Source: Streptomyces sp. HmicA12 (GTDB taxonomy: Bacteria; Actinomycetota; Actinomycetes; Streptomycetales; Streptomycetaceae). Taken from it: a stretch of 64,000 nt of DNA. Made by a program: the position numbers and the translations under genes. Every line of letters begins with the position of its first letter. Positions within the stretch are counted from its first letter, which is position 1. The notes below the pieces were generated by a model. The model was not told where the DNA came from, did no database searches, and was given only the letters and a program-made list of their open reading frames with translations. The stretch spans positions 103-64,102 of the forward strand of contig NZ_KB891803.1 in NCBI RefSeq assembly GCF_000373565.1, written 5' to 3'. Below, in pieces: positions 43,176 to 51,689 of this stretch.

Positions 43176-43344
43176 GAGGCCGCTCGGCCCACCCCGCGGC
43201 ACGGGCGAGCATCGCGGTAGACATGGGCAAAGTGGCGTGGTGGGAGGGGAGTTGGGCGGTTCGGGTACTTCGGCACCGATGTGCGGAAGGAGGCCGCAGC
43301 CCGGGAGTGACCTCGGGCGTCGTCGTCCTTGCGGCCGACGTGGC

Positions 43345-43396
43345 CGAGACGCGTGTGAGGCCGGGCGTCCGTACGCCCGGCCTCACACGCGTCTCG
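43345..43396. terminator. Very strong 24-base-pair hairpin
   Basis: The arms 43345-43368 and 43373-43396 are perfectly complementary over 24 bases with only a 4-base loop (CCGT). The stem includes GCGTGTGAGGCCGGGCGT. It lies between two leftward genes, 107-158 bases past the upstream gene's stop and behind a second hairpin. Probable terminator or insulator; also cruciform-capable DNA. Confidence 0.7.
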
Positions 43397-43433
43397 TATC
43401 TCCTCGGGGGACGACTGCGCCCACTTCGCGACG

Positions 43434-43470
43434 CCGAACCCGGCGCGGACGAGTGCCGCGCCGGGTTCGG
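43434..43470 (-). terminator. Terminator hairpin after the 136-residue gene
   Basis: CCGAACCCGGCGCG (43434-43447) pairs perfectly with CGCGCCGGGTTCGG (43457-43470) around a 9-base loop. It begins 33 bases after the stop of the gene at 43503-43913. Confidence 0.75.
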
Positions 43471-43502
43471 CCATCGGTCCTGAAGCAGGCGCCGAGCAGA
43501 CC

Positions 43503-43913
43503 TCAGAGGCGCCCGCCCGTGGCGCGGGTCAGCGGCCCCTGACCGCGCTTGGCGCCCGCCCTGCCGAGTCCGTAGGCCCCGGCCAGTGCGGCTATCAGGC
43601 CGCCTCCGGCACCCACCACTATCGCCTGGTGATGACGGACGGCGGTCCAGGCCGTCGAGGCGATCCGTACCGAGCGGCCCGGCACGGTCGACAGGAAAGC
43701 GCCGCTTTCCTTGGCCTTGGTGCCGATGGCGGTGACGCGGCTGGTGGTCGCGTCGGCCGCGTCAGAGGCAACCGACGTGGCGCCGCCGACGGCCTGTGTC
43801 GCCGCGGTGCGGGTCTGCCGCCCTGCCGACTGTGCCGCGTTCCCGGGCCTGTTGTTCTTTCTGGTGGATCCCGTGCTCTTCGCGGTCGTGTCGTTCTTAG
43901 CGCTTTCAGCCAT
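43503..43913 (-). CDS. Hypothetical protein with Ala/Thr-rich linker and C-terminal membrane segment
   Basis: 136 residues: a long polar N-terminal half rich in Ala, Thr, Ser and Lys (KNDTTAKSTGSTRKNNRPGN, AASDxAADATTSRVTAIGTK-like), one hydrophobic segment (QAIVVGAGGGLIAALAGAYG) and a basic tail. It looks like a single-pass membrane protein with a flexible cytoplasmic stalk, similar in style to the DUF3618 protein at 48435. Upstream, GTTTC (43947-43943) and GGGCTAC (43929-43923) resemble a SigB promoter. Function unknown. Confidence 0.65.
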   Translation of the reverse strand: MAESAKNDTTAKSTGSTRKNNRPGNAAQSAGRQTRTAATQAVGGATSVASDAADATTSRVTAIGTKAKESGAFLSTVPGRSVRIASTAWTAVRHHQAIVVGAGGGLIAALAGAYGLGRAGAKRGQGPLTRATGGRL

Positions 43914-44028
43914 GTGTTCCGTGTAGCCCGCTTCCCGTCGGCGAAACGTGGTTGTGGGTTACGGGAATCTCGACAACACCCTCCTTGCGCTCAGGGGGTT
44001 CGGTCGCAGTGCTGTGCCCGGGGCATGC

Positions 44029-45087
44029 TCACAGGCCGTTCGTCCGTTTCGCCTCCTCCTCGTCCTCCTCGTCCCATGCCCGCGTGTCTCGGGGTTCGAT
44101 GAACGGCTCGGCCTGTTCCGGATGACCTCCGGCCATGGCACGCTGCCGGGCCATTTCCGCGTCGAACTCCAGGCCCAGCAATATCGCGAGATTGCTCAGC
44201 CACAGCCAGACGAGAAAGACGATCGCGCCGGCCATGGCCCCGTAGGTCTTGTTGTAAGAGGAGAATCCCGCGGCATAGAAGGTGAATCCGGCTGACGCGA
44301 CGAGCCACACCAGCAGGGCGAGGAACCCGCCCGGGGTGACCCAACGCCAGCCTCGCCCCTTGACGTTGGGCGTCGCCCAGTAGAGCAGGGCGATCATGAG
44401 TACCAACAGCACCGCCAGCACCGGCCACTTGACCACGGTCCAGATCATGAGCGCGGTGTCGCCGAGGTGGAGCAGGTCTCCCGCTTGTCGCGCGATGGCT
44501 CCGGTGAAGACCACGATGAGCGCACTGAACAAGGCCAGCACCATGAGCAGGATCGTCAGGCCGACACGCAGCGGGAGAACCTTCCAGAAGGGGCGTCCCT
44601 CCGGTACGTCGTAAATCTGGTTCGCCGTCCGGACAAAGGCTCCCACATATCCCGAGGCCGACCAGACCGTCAGGACCAGCCCGACCACGGCCATGATGGA
44701 ACCGATGCCTGCATTACCCCGTAGTTGGGTCACGGTTGTGGTGAGAATGTCCCGGGCGGGGCCGGGGGCCAGCGTCTCGAAATTGTCCAGCAATTTCTGG
44801 GTGACCTTCTCTCCCGCGGCACCCAGGAGCGACACCAGTACGAGCAGGGCGGGAAACAGTGAGAGCACACCGTAATACGTCAGCGCTGCCGCACGATCGA
44901 CCAGCTCGTCCTTCTGGAACTCCCGAAAACTGCGTTTGAGCACCGCGATCCATGCGTGTGTGGGCAGTTCGGCCGGAGAGTCGGGTGCCGTCCGCTCGAC
45001 TTCCTGCGTCGGACCGAAATCCTCCGGACCGTTCTGCTTCGCTCCGCGCTTCGCTGCGGAGTCTTCCGTGCTCTTGTGATCCCACAT
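44029..45087 (-). CDS. YihY/BrkB family membrane protein
   Basis: 352-residue membrane protein of the YihY/virulence-factor-BrkB family. The signature is LVDRAAALTYYGVLSLFPAL, followed by six membrane segments (e.g. GNAGIGSIMAVVGLVLTVWS; RVGLTILLMVLALFSALIVV; GAIVFLVWLWLSNLAILLG). The C-terminus is Glu-rich. Function is unsettled; relatives are envelope proteins, and RNase BN annotation is outdated. ATG 45087 follows CAGGAGGG. Divergent from the large hydrolase-like gene. Confidence 0.88.
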   Translation of the reverse strand: MWDHKSTEDSAAKRGAKQNGPEDFGPTQEVERTAPDSPAELPTHAWIAVLKRSFREFQKDELVDRAAALTYYGVLSLFPALLVLVSLLGAAGEKVTQKLLDNFETLAPGPARDILTTTVTQLRGNAGIGSIMAVVGLVLTVWSASGYVGAFVRTANQIYDVPEGRPFWKVLPLRVGLTILLMVLALFSALIVVFTGAIARQAGDLLHLGDTALMIWTVVKWPVLAVLLVLMIALLYWATPNVKGRGWRWVTPGGFLALLVWLVASAGFTFYAAGFSSYNKTYGAMAGAIVFLVWLWLSNLAILLGLEFDAEMARQRAMAGGHPEQAEPFIEPRDTRAWDEEDEEEAKRTNGL

Positions 45088-45283
45088 GCCCTACGCGTGT
45101 CCCTCCTGAGCGCAGCCACGCATGCGTCCCGGACGCGGGTCCTCGGTGTGGCGTAGATACGCCGTACATCCTCGATGCCGCCCGCGTGCGGGGGCCGGCT
45201 CCGGGAACGAGGAGTCCCTTGCGGCACGACTCCCGTTGTCGCGTTCGAGCCGCGGCACGAGCGGCGCCCTACGGAGGTCGGTC

Positions 45284-46774
45284 ATGCCGCAGCTCAACGG
45301 ATTGCACGACTTCGGCGCCCTGCGCTTCGGACACCAGGCCGAGATCCGGCGCGACGCCGTGGAAAGCGTTCGCGACGCGGTGCGGGAGAGCGACGTACGC
45401 GACCTCTACATCGTGATCCACGGAGCGCACAACGACGAAGCGGTGACACGGTCCGTCGACGAGGCGTTCGGGAAGCTGCTCGCGGACGTGTGGGGGCGGT
45501 CCGCGGACCGGGCGGGGGTGCTCGGTGTGCACTGGTCGTCGTTGTGTTTCAGGGACGAAGGGCTGCCCCTCGACGAGGCAGGGGCGAAGGGAGCCAGCGG
45601 CGAGGGGCCGGGCATCACACCGGCGTTGAGAGAGGACCTCTTCCGCGCGCTGCCCGACAGCGAGGGTCAGTTGACGGAGATCCTTGCTCTGCTCGACGAG
45701 CGCCCGGCCCGTGAGTCGGCGTTCGACAGTCTGGGCTCCGCCCTGCGGAGTCTGGCGGAGATCCCGCTGCAGGACCCGCTGGCCGGGTTCGCGGCGGACA
45801 CCCGTGCCGAAGTGGTGCCGCAGACCGATCCGTTGATGCTGTTCGAGGACACGCGGACGATGTGCGCCGAATTCGCGGGCGCGCTGAACGACGTACGCCG
45901 CTCATTGGAAGAGAGGTCCGGAAAACCCGCACGGCACGAGTCCGGCATCGGCGAATCCGCCGTATCGGAGGAGGGCACGCTCCTGGAGAGCCGGGTGACC
46001 GGTCCGCGTCCGGCGCAACCGCCCAGTGAGCGGGTGCGTAGAGTCGGAACGACCGACGGTGGGCATGCGGCGGGGTACGGGCGCGCCGCGCAGGACCACG
46101 CGGAACTGTGGGACGGGGCCCACGAACTCTTCCGTCAGGTGATCCGGCATGTGCTGCGCCGCCGGGCGGGGTTGGTGGGGCAGGAGGGCTTCGGCCCCAT
46201 TCTGCCGATGCTCGTGGAGGGCTCCGACGTACGCCTCCACGTGATCGGTCATGGTCTGGGCGGGCGCCTCGCGGGGTTCGCCCTGCGCGGTCTCGAGGTG
46301 AGCCCCTCGGAACCGGTGCTGTTGGATTCCCTCACCTTGCTGCAAGGGGAGATGTCCCATTTCGCGTTCGCGGGCAGCCTGCCTCAGCAGGTCACGGGCC
46401 ACGGGGCGTTGTGGGGTCTGCAACGGCTGGTACGGGGACCGCTGATCTGCACGTTCTCCCATCTCGACTTCCACCTGGGCGTGATGTACCCACTGTCGGC
46501 CCAGATGATCGGCGACTCGTCGGGACTCGTCAGCACCTCGCGTAAATGGGGGGCGCTCGGTTTCGACGGCGTTCAGGGCGTCGACGGACCAGCACCGATG
46601 ACCTTGCGCGACGCGACGGAGCAGCAGTCACTGATGCAGGAGTCACAGGCGGTGACGTACCTGAACGTGGACGCCTCCGAGGTCGTCCGGTGCGACGAGC
46701 TGCCCATGGGGGGACATCACCACGTCTTCCATCCCCAGGTGGGGCGGTTGCTGTGGCTGGCGGCCCAGCGGTAG
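45284..46774 (+). CDS. Large alpha/beta-hydrolase-like protein lacking nucleophile Ser
   Basis: 496-residue protein of unknown function. The N-terminus has an oxyanion-type strand (RDLYIVIHGAHNDEAV). Mid-protein, the nucleophile elbow reads LHVIGHGLGGRLAGFALRGL, with Gly324 where the Ser of GHSxG should be. A late HHHVFHPQVGRLLW could be the histidine region. A ~180-residue variable insert separates the two halves. The fold is thus lipase-like but probably non-catalytic, or uses another residue. ATG 45284 follows ACGGAGG. It converges on the DUF4235 gene. Confidence 0.65.
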   Translation: MPQLNGLHDFGALRFGHQAEIRRDAVESVRDAVRESDVRDLYIVIHGAHNDEAVTRSVDEAFGKLLADVWGRSADRAGVLGVHWSSLCFRDEGLPLDEAGAKGASGEGPGITPALREDLFRALPDSEGQLTEILALLDERPARESAFDSLGSALRSLAEIPLQDPLAGFAADTRAEVVPQTDPLMLFEDTRTMCAEFAGALNDVRRSLEERSGKPARHESGIGESAVSEEGTLLESRVTGPRPAQPPSERVRRVGTTDGGHAAGYGRAAQDHAELWDGAHELFRQVIRHVLRRRAGLVGQEGFGPILPMLVEGSDVRLHVIGHGLGGRLAGFALRGLEVSPSEPVLLDSLTLLQGEMSHFAFAGSLPQQVTGHGALWGLQRLVRGPLICTFSHLDFHLGVMYPLSAQMIGDSSGLVSTSRKWGALGFDGVQGVDGPAPMTLRDATEQQSLMQESQAVTYLNVDASEVVRCDELPMGGHHHVFHPQVGRLLWLAAQR

Positions 46775-46788
46775 GGCTTGAGGCTCGG

Positions 46789-46804
46789 CGGGCTGATCAG
46801 CCCG
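46789..46804. terminator. Short palindrome at convergent gene ends
   Basis: CGGGCT-GATC-AGCCCG sits between the stop at 46774 and inside the last codons of the convergent DUF4235 gene (stop 46797). A six-pair stem with a 4-base loop: a weak bidirectional terminator. Confidence 0.4.
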
Positions 46805-47063
46805 GCCAGACGCCCGTCAGCCGCTTCGTGGTGCGCGCGCCGCCGCGTTCGACGGCCGCCCGCACCACGGCGAAGACGGCACCCTGCAGAGCGGCGGCGA
46901 ACAGGATCTCCTGCCAGCCGCGGTCCTCGTCCGTGGCATCGGGGGCGTCGTCCTCGTGGCCGAGCCGCTCCCACACCTTCTGGAAGACGAGGCCGGCCGC
47001 CGCGCCGGACGCCATACCGAGCACCAGTCCGACCGGCTTGTAGGCGATCTTCACTGCATTCAC
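46797..47063 (-). CDS. DUF4235 small membrane protein
   Basis: 88-residue protein with two hydrophobic segments (KPVGLVLGMASGAAAGLVFQ; EILFAAALQGAVFAVVRAAV) flanking an acidic loop (GHEDDAPDATDEDRGW). This matches the DUF4235 family. GTG 47063 follows AAAGGAG at a good distance. Such genes recur near other small envelope-stress genes in Streptomyces; function unknown. Confidence 0.82.
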   Translation of the reverse strand: MNAVKIAYKPVGLVLGMASGAAAGLVFQKVWERLGHEDDAPDATDEDRGWQEILFAAALQGAVFAVVRAAVERGGARTTKRLTGVWPG

Positions 47064-47985
47064 CGGTGTCTCCTTTCCCGCGCCTCGCCAACAGGGCGAA
47101 CGCGCTGCTCGCCCTCGAGGCCGTGATCATGAGGGTCTTTCAGGTGGTGTCGCGACCGCGTGCCCCGCGCCCGGAGGGGCAAACCGGCACGGATCCATCG
47201 CAGCGCAGAGACCTTTCGCCGGTACTGCGGCGCCGTCGTGGCGGAGCTCTCTCGTTGCCCCGGATACGGGCTGTGATGCTGGAAGTCGCCGGTCGAGCGG
47301 GTCCGCTGGAGACTCGTACCGAGCCGTGAGTGCCGGAGGAGCGATGGCTGCTCGCAACCGGATCCTTGGCTGGCCCGCCTGTCGCCGGTTCACCGGGTCC
47401 GACCCGCTGGGGCGGGGCTCGGCCGCGATGTCGCCCCGTAGCAAGAGCCTGCGACCCCGGTCGAACTGCGTGGGGGTGCGTACCGCATCCGAGTACCCAT
47501 GCAATTCAGCACATACCCCAGGAACTGAGTGTCGCGTTCCCGGTCGCCGGAGGCCGATCCCTCGTCCTCGACCGTGAAGGCATGCGCCGGCGCCGCAGGC
47601 AGGGCCGTCACATCGTTCGGCGTACTTTGCGCGGTCACGGACACGGAGCCATCGATCCTGCTGGTCGTCGGCGCGGGAGCTGAGGCCGGCCCGTCGGTCC
47701 CGCCGGAGGAGGCCTCGAACTCGGCGGTCCAGACGCTGGTGGGCGCGCCGGTGGCCGCGGGTGGGTCCGAGGTGGGGGAGCGGTCCGGAGGGCGGGCGTC
47801 GTACTCCATTCCATGGCAGGGGCCAGGAAATCCTGGTTCAGGATCCCTCCGCGCGGAGCGGTGCGAAAGTCCTGGCAAAGGGCAGCAGCCCGCCCTTAAC
47901 TCGACGGTATGGGGTACTCGCGCCCTCATCCACAGCATCGACAGGGCCGGGCGTCGCCTCTGACCGGCCCGCAGAGTTCAGAAGG
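47064..47985. other. Gene-free ~920-base stretch
   Basis: No frame here has a believable start, ribosome-binding site and codon bias together; the open frames are fragments without family resemblance. G+C content is lower than in the genes around. Near the right end GGGTAC (47912-47917) may be a -10 box of a stress-sigma promoter for the next operon, but its -35 is poor. It may contain decayed sequence. Confidence 0.5.
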
Positions 47986-48000
47986 ATGGAGGTGGCGGTC

Positions 48001-48438
48001 GTGTCGAGTACCCAGTCGCCCGATGCCGGACCCGGCCAGGGCAAGAAAGTCGCCGGCCAGGAACCAGTGAGCGAGTTGGTTCAGCGGGCTTCGCAGCAAT
48101 TGTCCGAGCTTGTGCGAAGCGAGCTGAGGCTGGCGCAGGCGGAGATGAAGCAGAAGGGCAAGCACTACGGCAAGGGGGGCGGCCTGTTCGGCGGTGCCGG
48201 CATCGTCGGCTTCCTGACTCTGCAGGCGCTGGTCGTCACGGCCATTGCCGCGCTGGCGGTGCCGCTGCCTGTGTGGACGGCCGCGCTGATCGTCACCGCT
48301 GTGCTGGCTGTGGTCGCCTCAGTTCTGGCAGTGATCGGCAAGAAGCAGGTTGCCCAGGCCGCGTCCCCAGCACCCACACGGACGATCGAGAACGTCAAGG
48401 CCGATGTAGCCACGATCAAGGAGAGTGCGCACCGATGA
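48001..48438 (+). CDS. Phage holin family protein (DUF1469 / holin superfamily III)
   Basis: 145-residue protein. A helical N-terminal part (ELVQRASQQLSELVRSELRL, AQAEMKQKG) is followed by two membrane segments (GIVGFLTLQALVVTAIAALA; VWTAALIVTAVLAVVASVLA) and a basic tail. This is the classic layout of the actinobacterial DUF1469/Act_Holin_X family. GTG 48001 is chosen because GGAGG lies 8 bases upstream; ATG 47986 overlaps that site. Overlaps the next gene by four bases. Confidence 0.85.
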   Translation: MSSTQSPDAGPGQGKKVAGQEPVSELVQRASQQLSELVRSELRLAQAEMKQKGKHYGKGGGLFGGAGIVGFLTLQALVVTAIAALAVPLPVWTAALIVTAVLAVVASVLAVIGKKQVAQAASPAPTRTIENVKADVATIKESAHR

Positions 48439-48914
48439 CCCAGCCGCCTCACGATGAGCCGACCGCATCGACCACTGACGAACTGCGCGAACAAGTTGAA
48501 CAGACCCGGGCCGGGCTCGGAGAGACGGTCGAGGCGCTCGCGGCGAAAGCCGATGTCAAGGCACGAGCCCAGGAGAAGGCTGCGGACGCCAAGGAACAGG
48601 CAGCCATGAAGGCCCGCGGACTGAAGGAGCAAGCCACGGTCAAGGCCGGGGAACTGGAGACGAAAGCCGCCGAACTGCTTCAGCAGGCGCAGGACAGGGT
48701 GCCCGATTCGGTGAAGGACAAAGCGTCCCGGACAGCCGAGCACGCCCGGGCGACGACAGCCCGGGTCGGACAAGTCTGGGACGAGAAGGCGCCCGAGCCG
48801 GTGCGGGAGAGGACAGCCCAGGGGGCACGAGTGGCGCGGGAGAATCGCAGCGCGCTTCTGGCCGCGGCAGGTGTGGCGGTTGTCTGGCTGGCCTATCGCC
48901 ACCGCAAGAGGTGA
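48435..48914 (+). CDS. DUF3618 protein, single-pass with long helical domain
   Basis: 159-residue protein of the DUF3618 family. The signature DELREQVEQTRAGLGETVEA is followed by a long Lys/Glu/Ala-rich helix with heptad character (AKADVKARAQEKAADAKEQA, AAMKARGLKEQATVKAGELE) and one C-terminal membrane segment (SALLAAAGVAVVWLAY). Translated together with the holin-family gene (ATGA overlap). The pair recurs in Streptomyces; probably an envelope-organising or stress module. Confidence 0.85.
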   Translation: MTQPPHDEPTASTTDELREQVEQTRAGLGETVEALAAKADVKARAQEKAADAKEQAAMKARGLKEQATVKAGELETKAAELLQQAQDRVPDSVKDKASRTAEHARATTARVGQVWDEKAPEPVRERTAQGARVARENRSALLAAAGVAVVWLAYRHRKR

Positions 48915-48980
48915 GTCGTGGGTTCTTCCACCCGCACGCCGCCGACCAAAGCCCTTGCGACCGCTGCCCGGTGACCCGCG

Positions 48981-49000
48981 CCTGAGTACGCGTACTCAGG
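48981..49000. promoter_or_regulatory. Perfect 20-base palindrome
   Basis: CCTGAGTACGCGTACTCAGG is perfectly self-complementary over 20 bases with no spacer. It lies 84-103 bases upstream of the next start and 67 bases past the DUF3618 stop. With no loop it is poor as an RNA hairpin and looks like a protein-binding site. Confidence 0.6.
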
Positions 49001-49083
49001 GAGCCTGCGTCGCAGCACCCTCACGGGACCGTGGCGCGGTCCCGAGGATGAGACGGCCCCGCCCCGCTCGGAAAGAGGTAGCC

Positions 49084-50847
49084 ATGGGTCGTCAGCTGCA
49101 GTTGCGTGCCGCCACACCGGAGGACCGCGACTGGATCCATGAACTGCGCCACCGGGTGTACGCAAGGGAGTTGGGCCAGCACGCGCCCCACCCGGCCGGG
49201 CGGCTGACCGACGGCCTCGACGGCGACAACGTCTACCTGGTCGCCGCCCGCGGCGAGGACCGGGTCGGGTTCGTGAGTGTCACGCCGCCCTGGGTGGGCC
49301 GGTTCGGCCTGGACAAGTACCTGACCCGGGACGAACTGCCGGTGCTGGACGAACCCGACGCCTTCGAGGTGCGCATCCTCACCGTCGAGCCGGGCGAGCG
49401 GTCGAGCGCGGTCGCGCCGCTGCTGATGTACGCCGCCCTGCGCTGGATCGCCTCCCGCGGCGGCCGCCACGTCGTCGCCATGGGCCGCACCGAGGTGCTC
49501 GGCCTGTATCTCGCCGCGGGCCTGCGCCCGGTCGGCCGCACCGTGCGCAGCGGCGCGGTGACGTTCGAGGTACTGACCGGCGGCGTGGGCGAGTTGACGC
49601 GCCGGGCGCTCGATCGGCACCGCGCCACCGTGGAGCGGCTGCGGTCCGCGGTCGACTGGCGGCTCGACGTACCGTTCGCCCCGGGCCCGGACGGCTGCGA
49701 GCACGGCGGCGCCTCCTTCACCGCCGTCGGCACCGACTTCCGTACCCTGCACCGCCGCCGGCAGATCGTCGCGGCCGACGTCCTGGACGCCTGGTTCCCG
49801 CCCGCGCCCGGGGTCCGGGCGGCACTCACCGACGACCCCGGATGGCTGGCCCGCACCTCACCGCCGACCGGCGCCGAGGGCCTGGTGGCCGAGATCGCGG
49901 CGACCCGCGGACTGCCGGAGACCACGCTCGCCGTCGGCGCCGGATCGTCCGACCTGATCTTCCGGGCCTTCGGACAGTGGCTGACCCCCGACAGCCGGGT
50001 GCTCCTGATGGACCCGGGCTACGGCGAGTATGCCCACGTCACGGAACGCGTGATCGGCTGCCGCGTGGACCGGCTGCGGCTGCGCCGCGCCGACGGCTGG
50101 CGGATCGACCCGCAGCGGCTCGCCGCGACCGTCGCCACCGGCCGCTACGACCTCGTGGTGGTCGTCAACCCGAACAACCCCACCGGACTTCACGCGCCCG
50201 CCGCCGAACTGGGCGCCGTGATCGCCGCGGCACCCGCCCGCACCCGCTGGTGGATCGACGAGGCGTACCTCGGCTACGTGGACGAGGCCGAATCGCTCGC
50301 GCCGCTCGCCGCGACCGACCCCCGCGTCGTCGTCTGCACCTCGCTCTCCAAGGCGTACGCCCTGTCCGGCGTGCGGGCCGCCTACCTGGTGGCCGAGCCG
50401 GATACGGCCCAGCGGCTGCGGCGCTGGACGCCGCCCTGGCAGGTGAGCCTGCCCGCGCAACGGGCCGCCGTGGAGGCGCTGCGCGACCCCGCGTACTACG
50501 GCGAACGCCGGCGACGGACGCAGGTCCTGCGCCGCCGACTCGCCCTGGAACTGGCCGAGTTGGGGGAGAGCGTGATCGTCGAGGAAGGCGTGGCGAACTT
50601 CCTCAACGTGACCCTGCCCGCCGACGGCCCGAGCGCCGCGCAGCTCGTGGCCGAGTGCCGACGCCACGACGTGTACCTGCGCGACCTGTCCCCGCTCTCC
50701 GCGCTCTACGAAGGGCGCACCCTGCGGATCGCCGTGAAGGACACCGCGGACAACGCCCGCGTCGTGGCCGCCTGCCAGGCCGCCCTGGACGTGCTCCTGC
50801 CACCGGTACCCCGCCCGGCCGTGCTCGCCGCCGGATGCGCGCGGTGA
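49084..50847 (+). CDS. Fusion: GNAT-like acyltransferase plus class I/II aminotransferase
   Basis: 587-residue two-domain protein. Residues ~1-165 form a GNAT-like domain of the acyl-homoserine/N-acyl-amino-acid synthase style (DWIHELRHRVYARELGQHAP, VRILTVEPGERSSAVAPLLM). Residues ~230-575 form a fold-type I PLP aminotransferase close to HisC/CobD, with VVNPNNPTGLHAPAAELGAV, WWIDEAYLGYV and PLP Lys423 (SLSKAYALSGVRA). ATG 49084 follows AAAGAGG. The next gene, a CdsA-like cytidylyltransferase, overlaps by four bases. Together they suggest synthesis of an amino-containing acylated or lipid compound; the product is unknown. Confidence 0.8.
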   Translation: MGRQLQLRAATPEDRDWIHELRHRVYARELGQHAPHPAGRLTDGLDGDNVYLVAARGEDRVGFVSVTPPWVGRFGLDKYLTRDELPVLDEPDAFEVRILTVEPGERSSAVAPLLMYAALRWIASRGGRHVVAMGRTEVLGLYLAAGLRPVGRTVRSGAVTFEVLTGGVGELTRRALDRHRATVERLRSAVDWRLDVPFAPGPDGCEHGGASFTAVGTDFRTLHRRRQIVAADVLDAWFPPAPGVRAALTDDPGWLARTSPPTGAEGLVAEIAATRGLPETTLAVGAGSSDLIFRAFGQWLTPDSRVLLMDPGYGEYAHVTERVIGCRVDRLRLRRADGWRIDPQRLAATVATGRYDLVVVVNPNNPTGLHAPAAELGAVIAAAPARTRWWIDEAYLGYVDEAESLAPLAATDPRVVVCTSLSKAYALSGVRAAYLVAEPDTAQRLRRWTPPWQVSLPAQRAAVEALRDPAYYGERRRRTQVLRRRLALELAELGESVIVEEGVANFLNVTLPADGPSAAQLVAECRRHDVYLRDLSPLSALYEGRTLRIAVKDTADNARVVAACQAALDVLLPPVPRPAVLAAGCAR

Positions 50848-51647
50848 CATCGGTCGCTTCCCTGGCACCCTGGCTCGGCGGCGCGCTGGCCCTCGCGGGC
50901 GTCGCCGTGGTCGCGTCGCGGCGCCGCGAACTGATGATCCGGTGGTGCGCGTGGGCGGTCGGCGTGCCCCTGATCACCGGCGCTTTTTGGCTGGGGCAGC
51001 CGGGCGCCGCGGCCGTCGCGGGCGCGGCCGCACTGATCGCGGCCCTCGAACTCGGCGGACTGCTGCGCCTGCCCCGCTCTGACCGGGCGGTACTCGCCGC
51101 CGCCCTCACCGGCGTGATCCTCACCGCCTGGCTCACGCCCGGGCAGCTGCCGCGCGCGGTCGCGGCCGGGGCCCTCGCGGTCGCCGCGGTGCCGCTCCTG
51201 TCCGGCGACGCCGACCACGGCCTGCGCCGCGTCAGCGGTGGACTGCTGGGCCTCGCCTGGCTGAGCGTCCTGGCGGCACTCGTCCCGCTCGGCGCCGACG
51301 GGCTCGCCCTGTTCGTCGCGGTCTCGGTCGCCGACATCACCGCCTACTTCGCGGGACGGCGGCTCGGCGGACCCCGCCTGTCACCGCTGTCCCCGGCCAA
51401 GCGGTGGAGCGGCACCCTGGCGGGCGCAGCGACCGGCATCGGAACACTCGGCGTCCTCGGCGCGGCGAGCTGGCAGGCGATGGTCGCCGTCGCGGTCGGC
51501 GGACCGGCGGGCGACCTCGTCGAATCCATGGTCAAGCGCGGTACGCAGGTCAAGGACGCGGGCCGCTGGCTGCCCGGCTCCGGCGGCCTCCTGGACCGCG
51601 TCGACTCCCTGCTGGGCGCGCTGGCGGTGCTGGTCGTGCTGGGCTGA
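50844..51647 (+). CDS. Phosphatidate cytidylyltransferase-like membrane protein (CdsA family)
   Basis: 267-residue membrane protein with about seven hydrophobic segments and the CDP-diglyceride synthetase signature near the C-terminus (LSPAKRWSGTLAGA, GGPAGDLVESMVKRGTQVKD, LPGSGGLLDRVDSLL). It would activate a phosphatidate-like lipid with CTP. As a second CdsA beside the housekeeping one expected elsewhere, it is likely specialised. GTG 50844 overlaps the preceding stop (GTGA); ATG 50835 is alternative. Confidence 0.85.
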   Translation: MTSVASLAPWLGGALALAGVAVVASRRRELMIRWCAWAVGVPLITGAFWLGQPGAAAVAGAAALIAALELGGLLRLPRSDRAVLAAALTGVILTAWLTPGQLPRAVAAGALAVAAVPLLSGDADHGLRRVSGGLLGLAWLSVLAALVPLGADGLALFVAVSVADITAYFAGRRLGGPRLSPLSPAKRWSGTLAGAATGIGTLGVLGAASWQAMVAVAVGGPAGDLVESMVKRGTQVKDAGRWLPGSGGLLDRVDSLLGALAVLVVLG

Positions 51648-51689
51648 GTCCGCGGTGCCGCGGGTACGCTGCGGGACAGGAGGTGGGAC

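Noticed and set aside
47064..47985. Several small open frames in the 920-base gap
   Set aside because: None has a ribosome-binding site plus normal codon bias, and overlapping frames on both strands look equally poor.
42790..48438. Prophage, based on two holin-like proteins
   Set aside because: No integrase, capsid, tail or lysin genes; these DUF1469-type proteins are ordinary chromosomal envelope proteins in actinomycetes.
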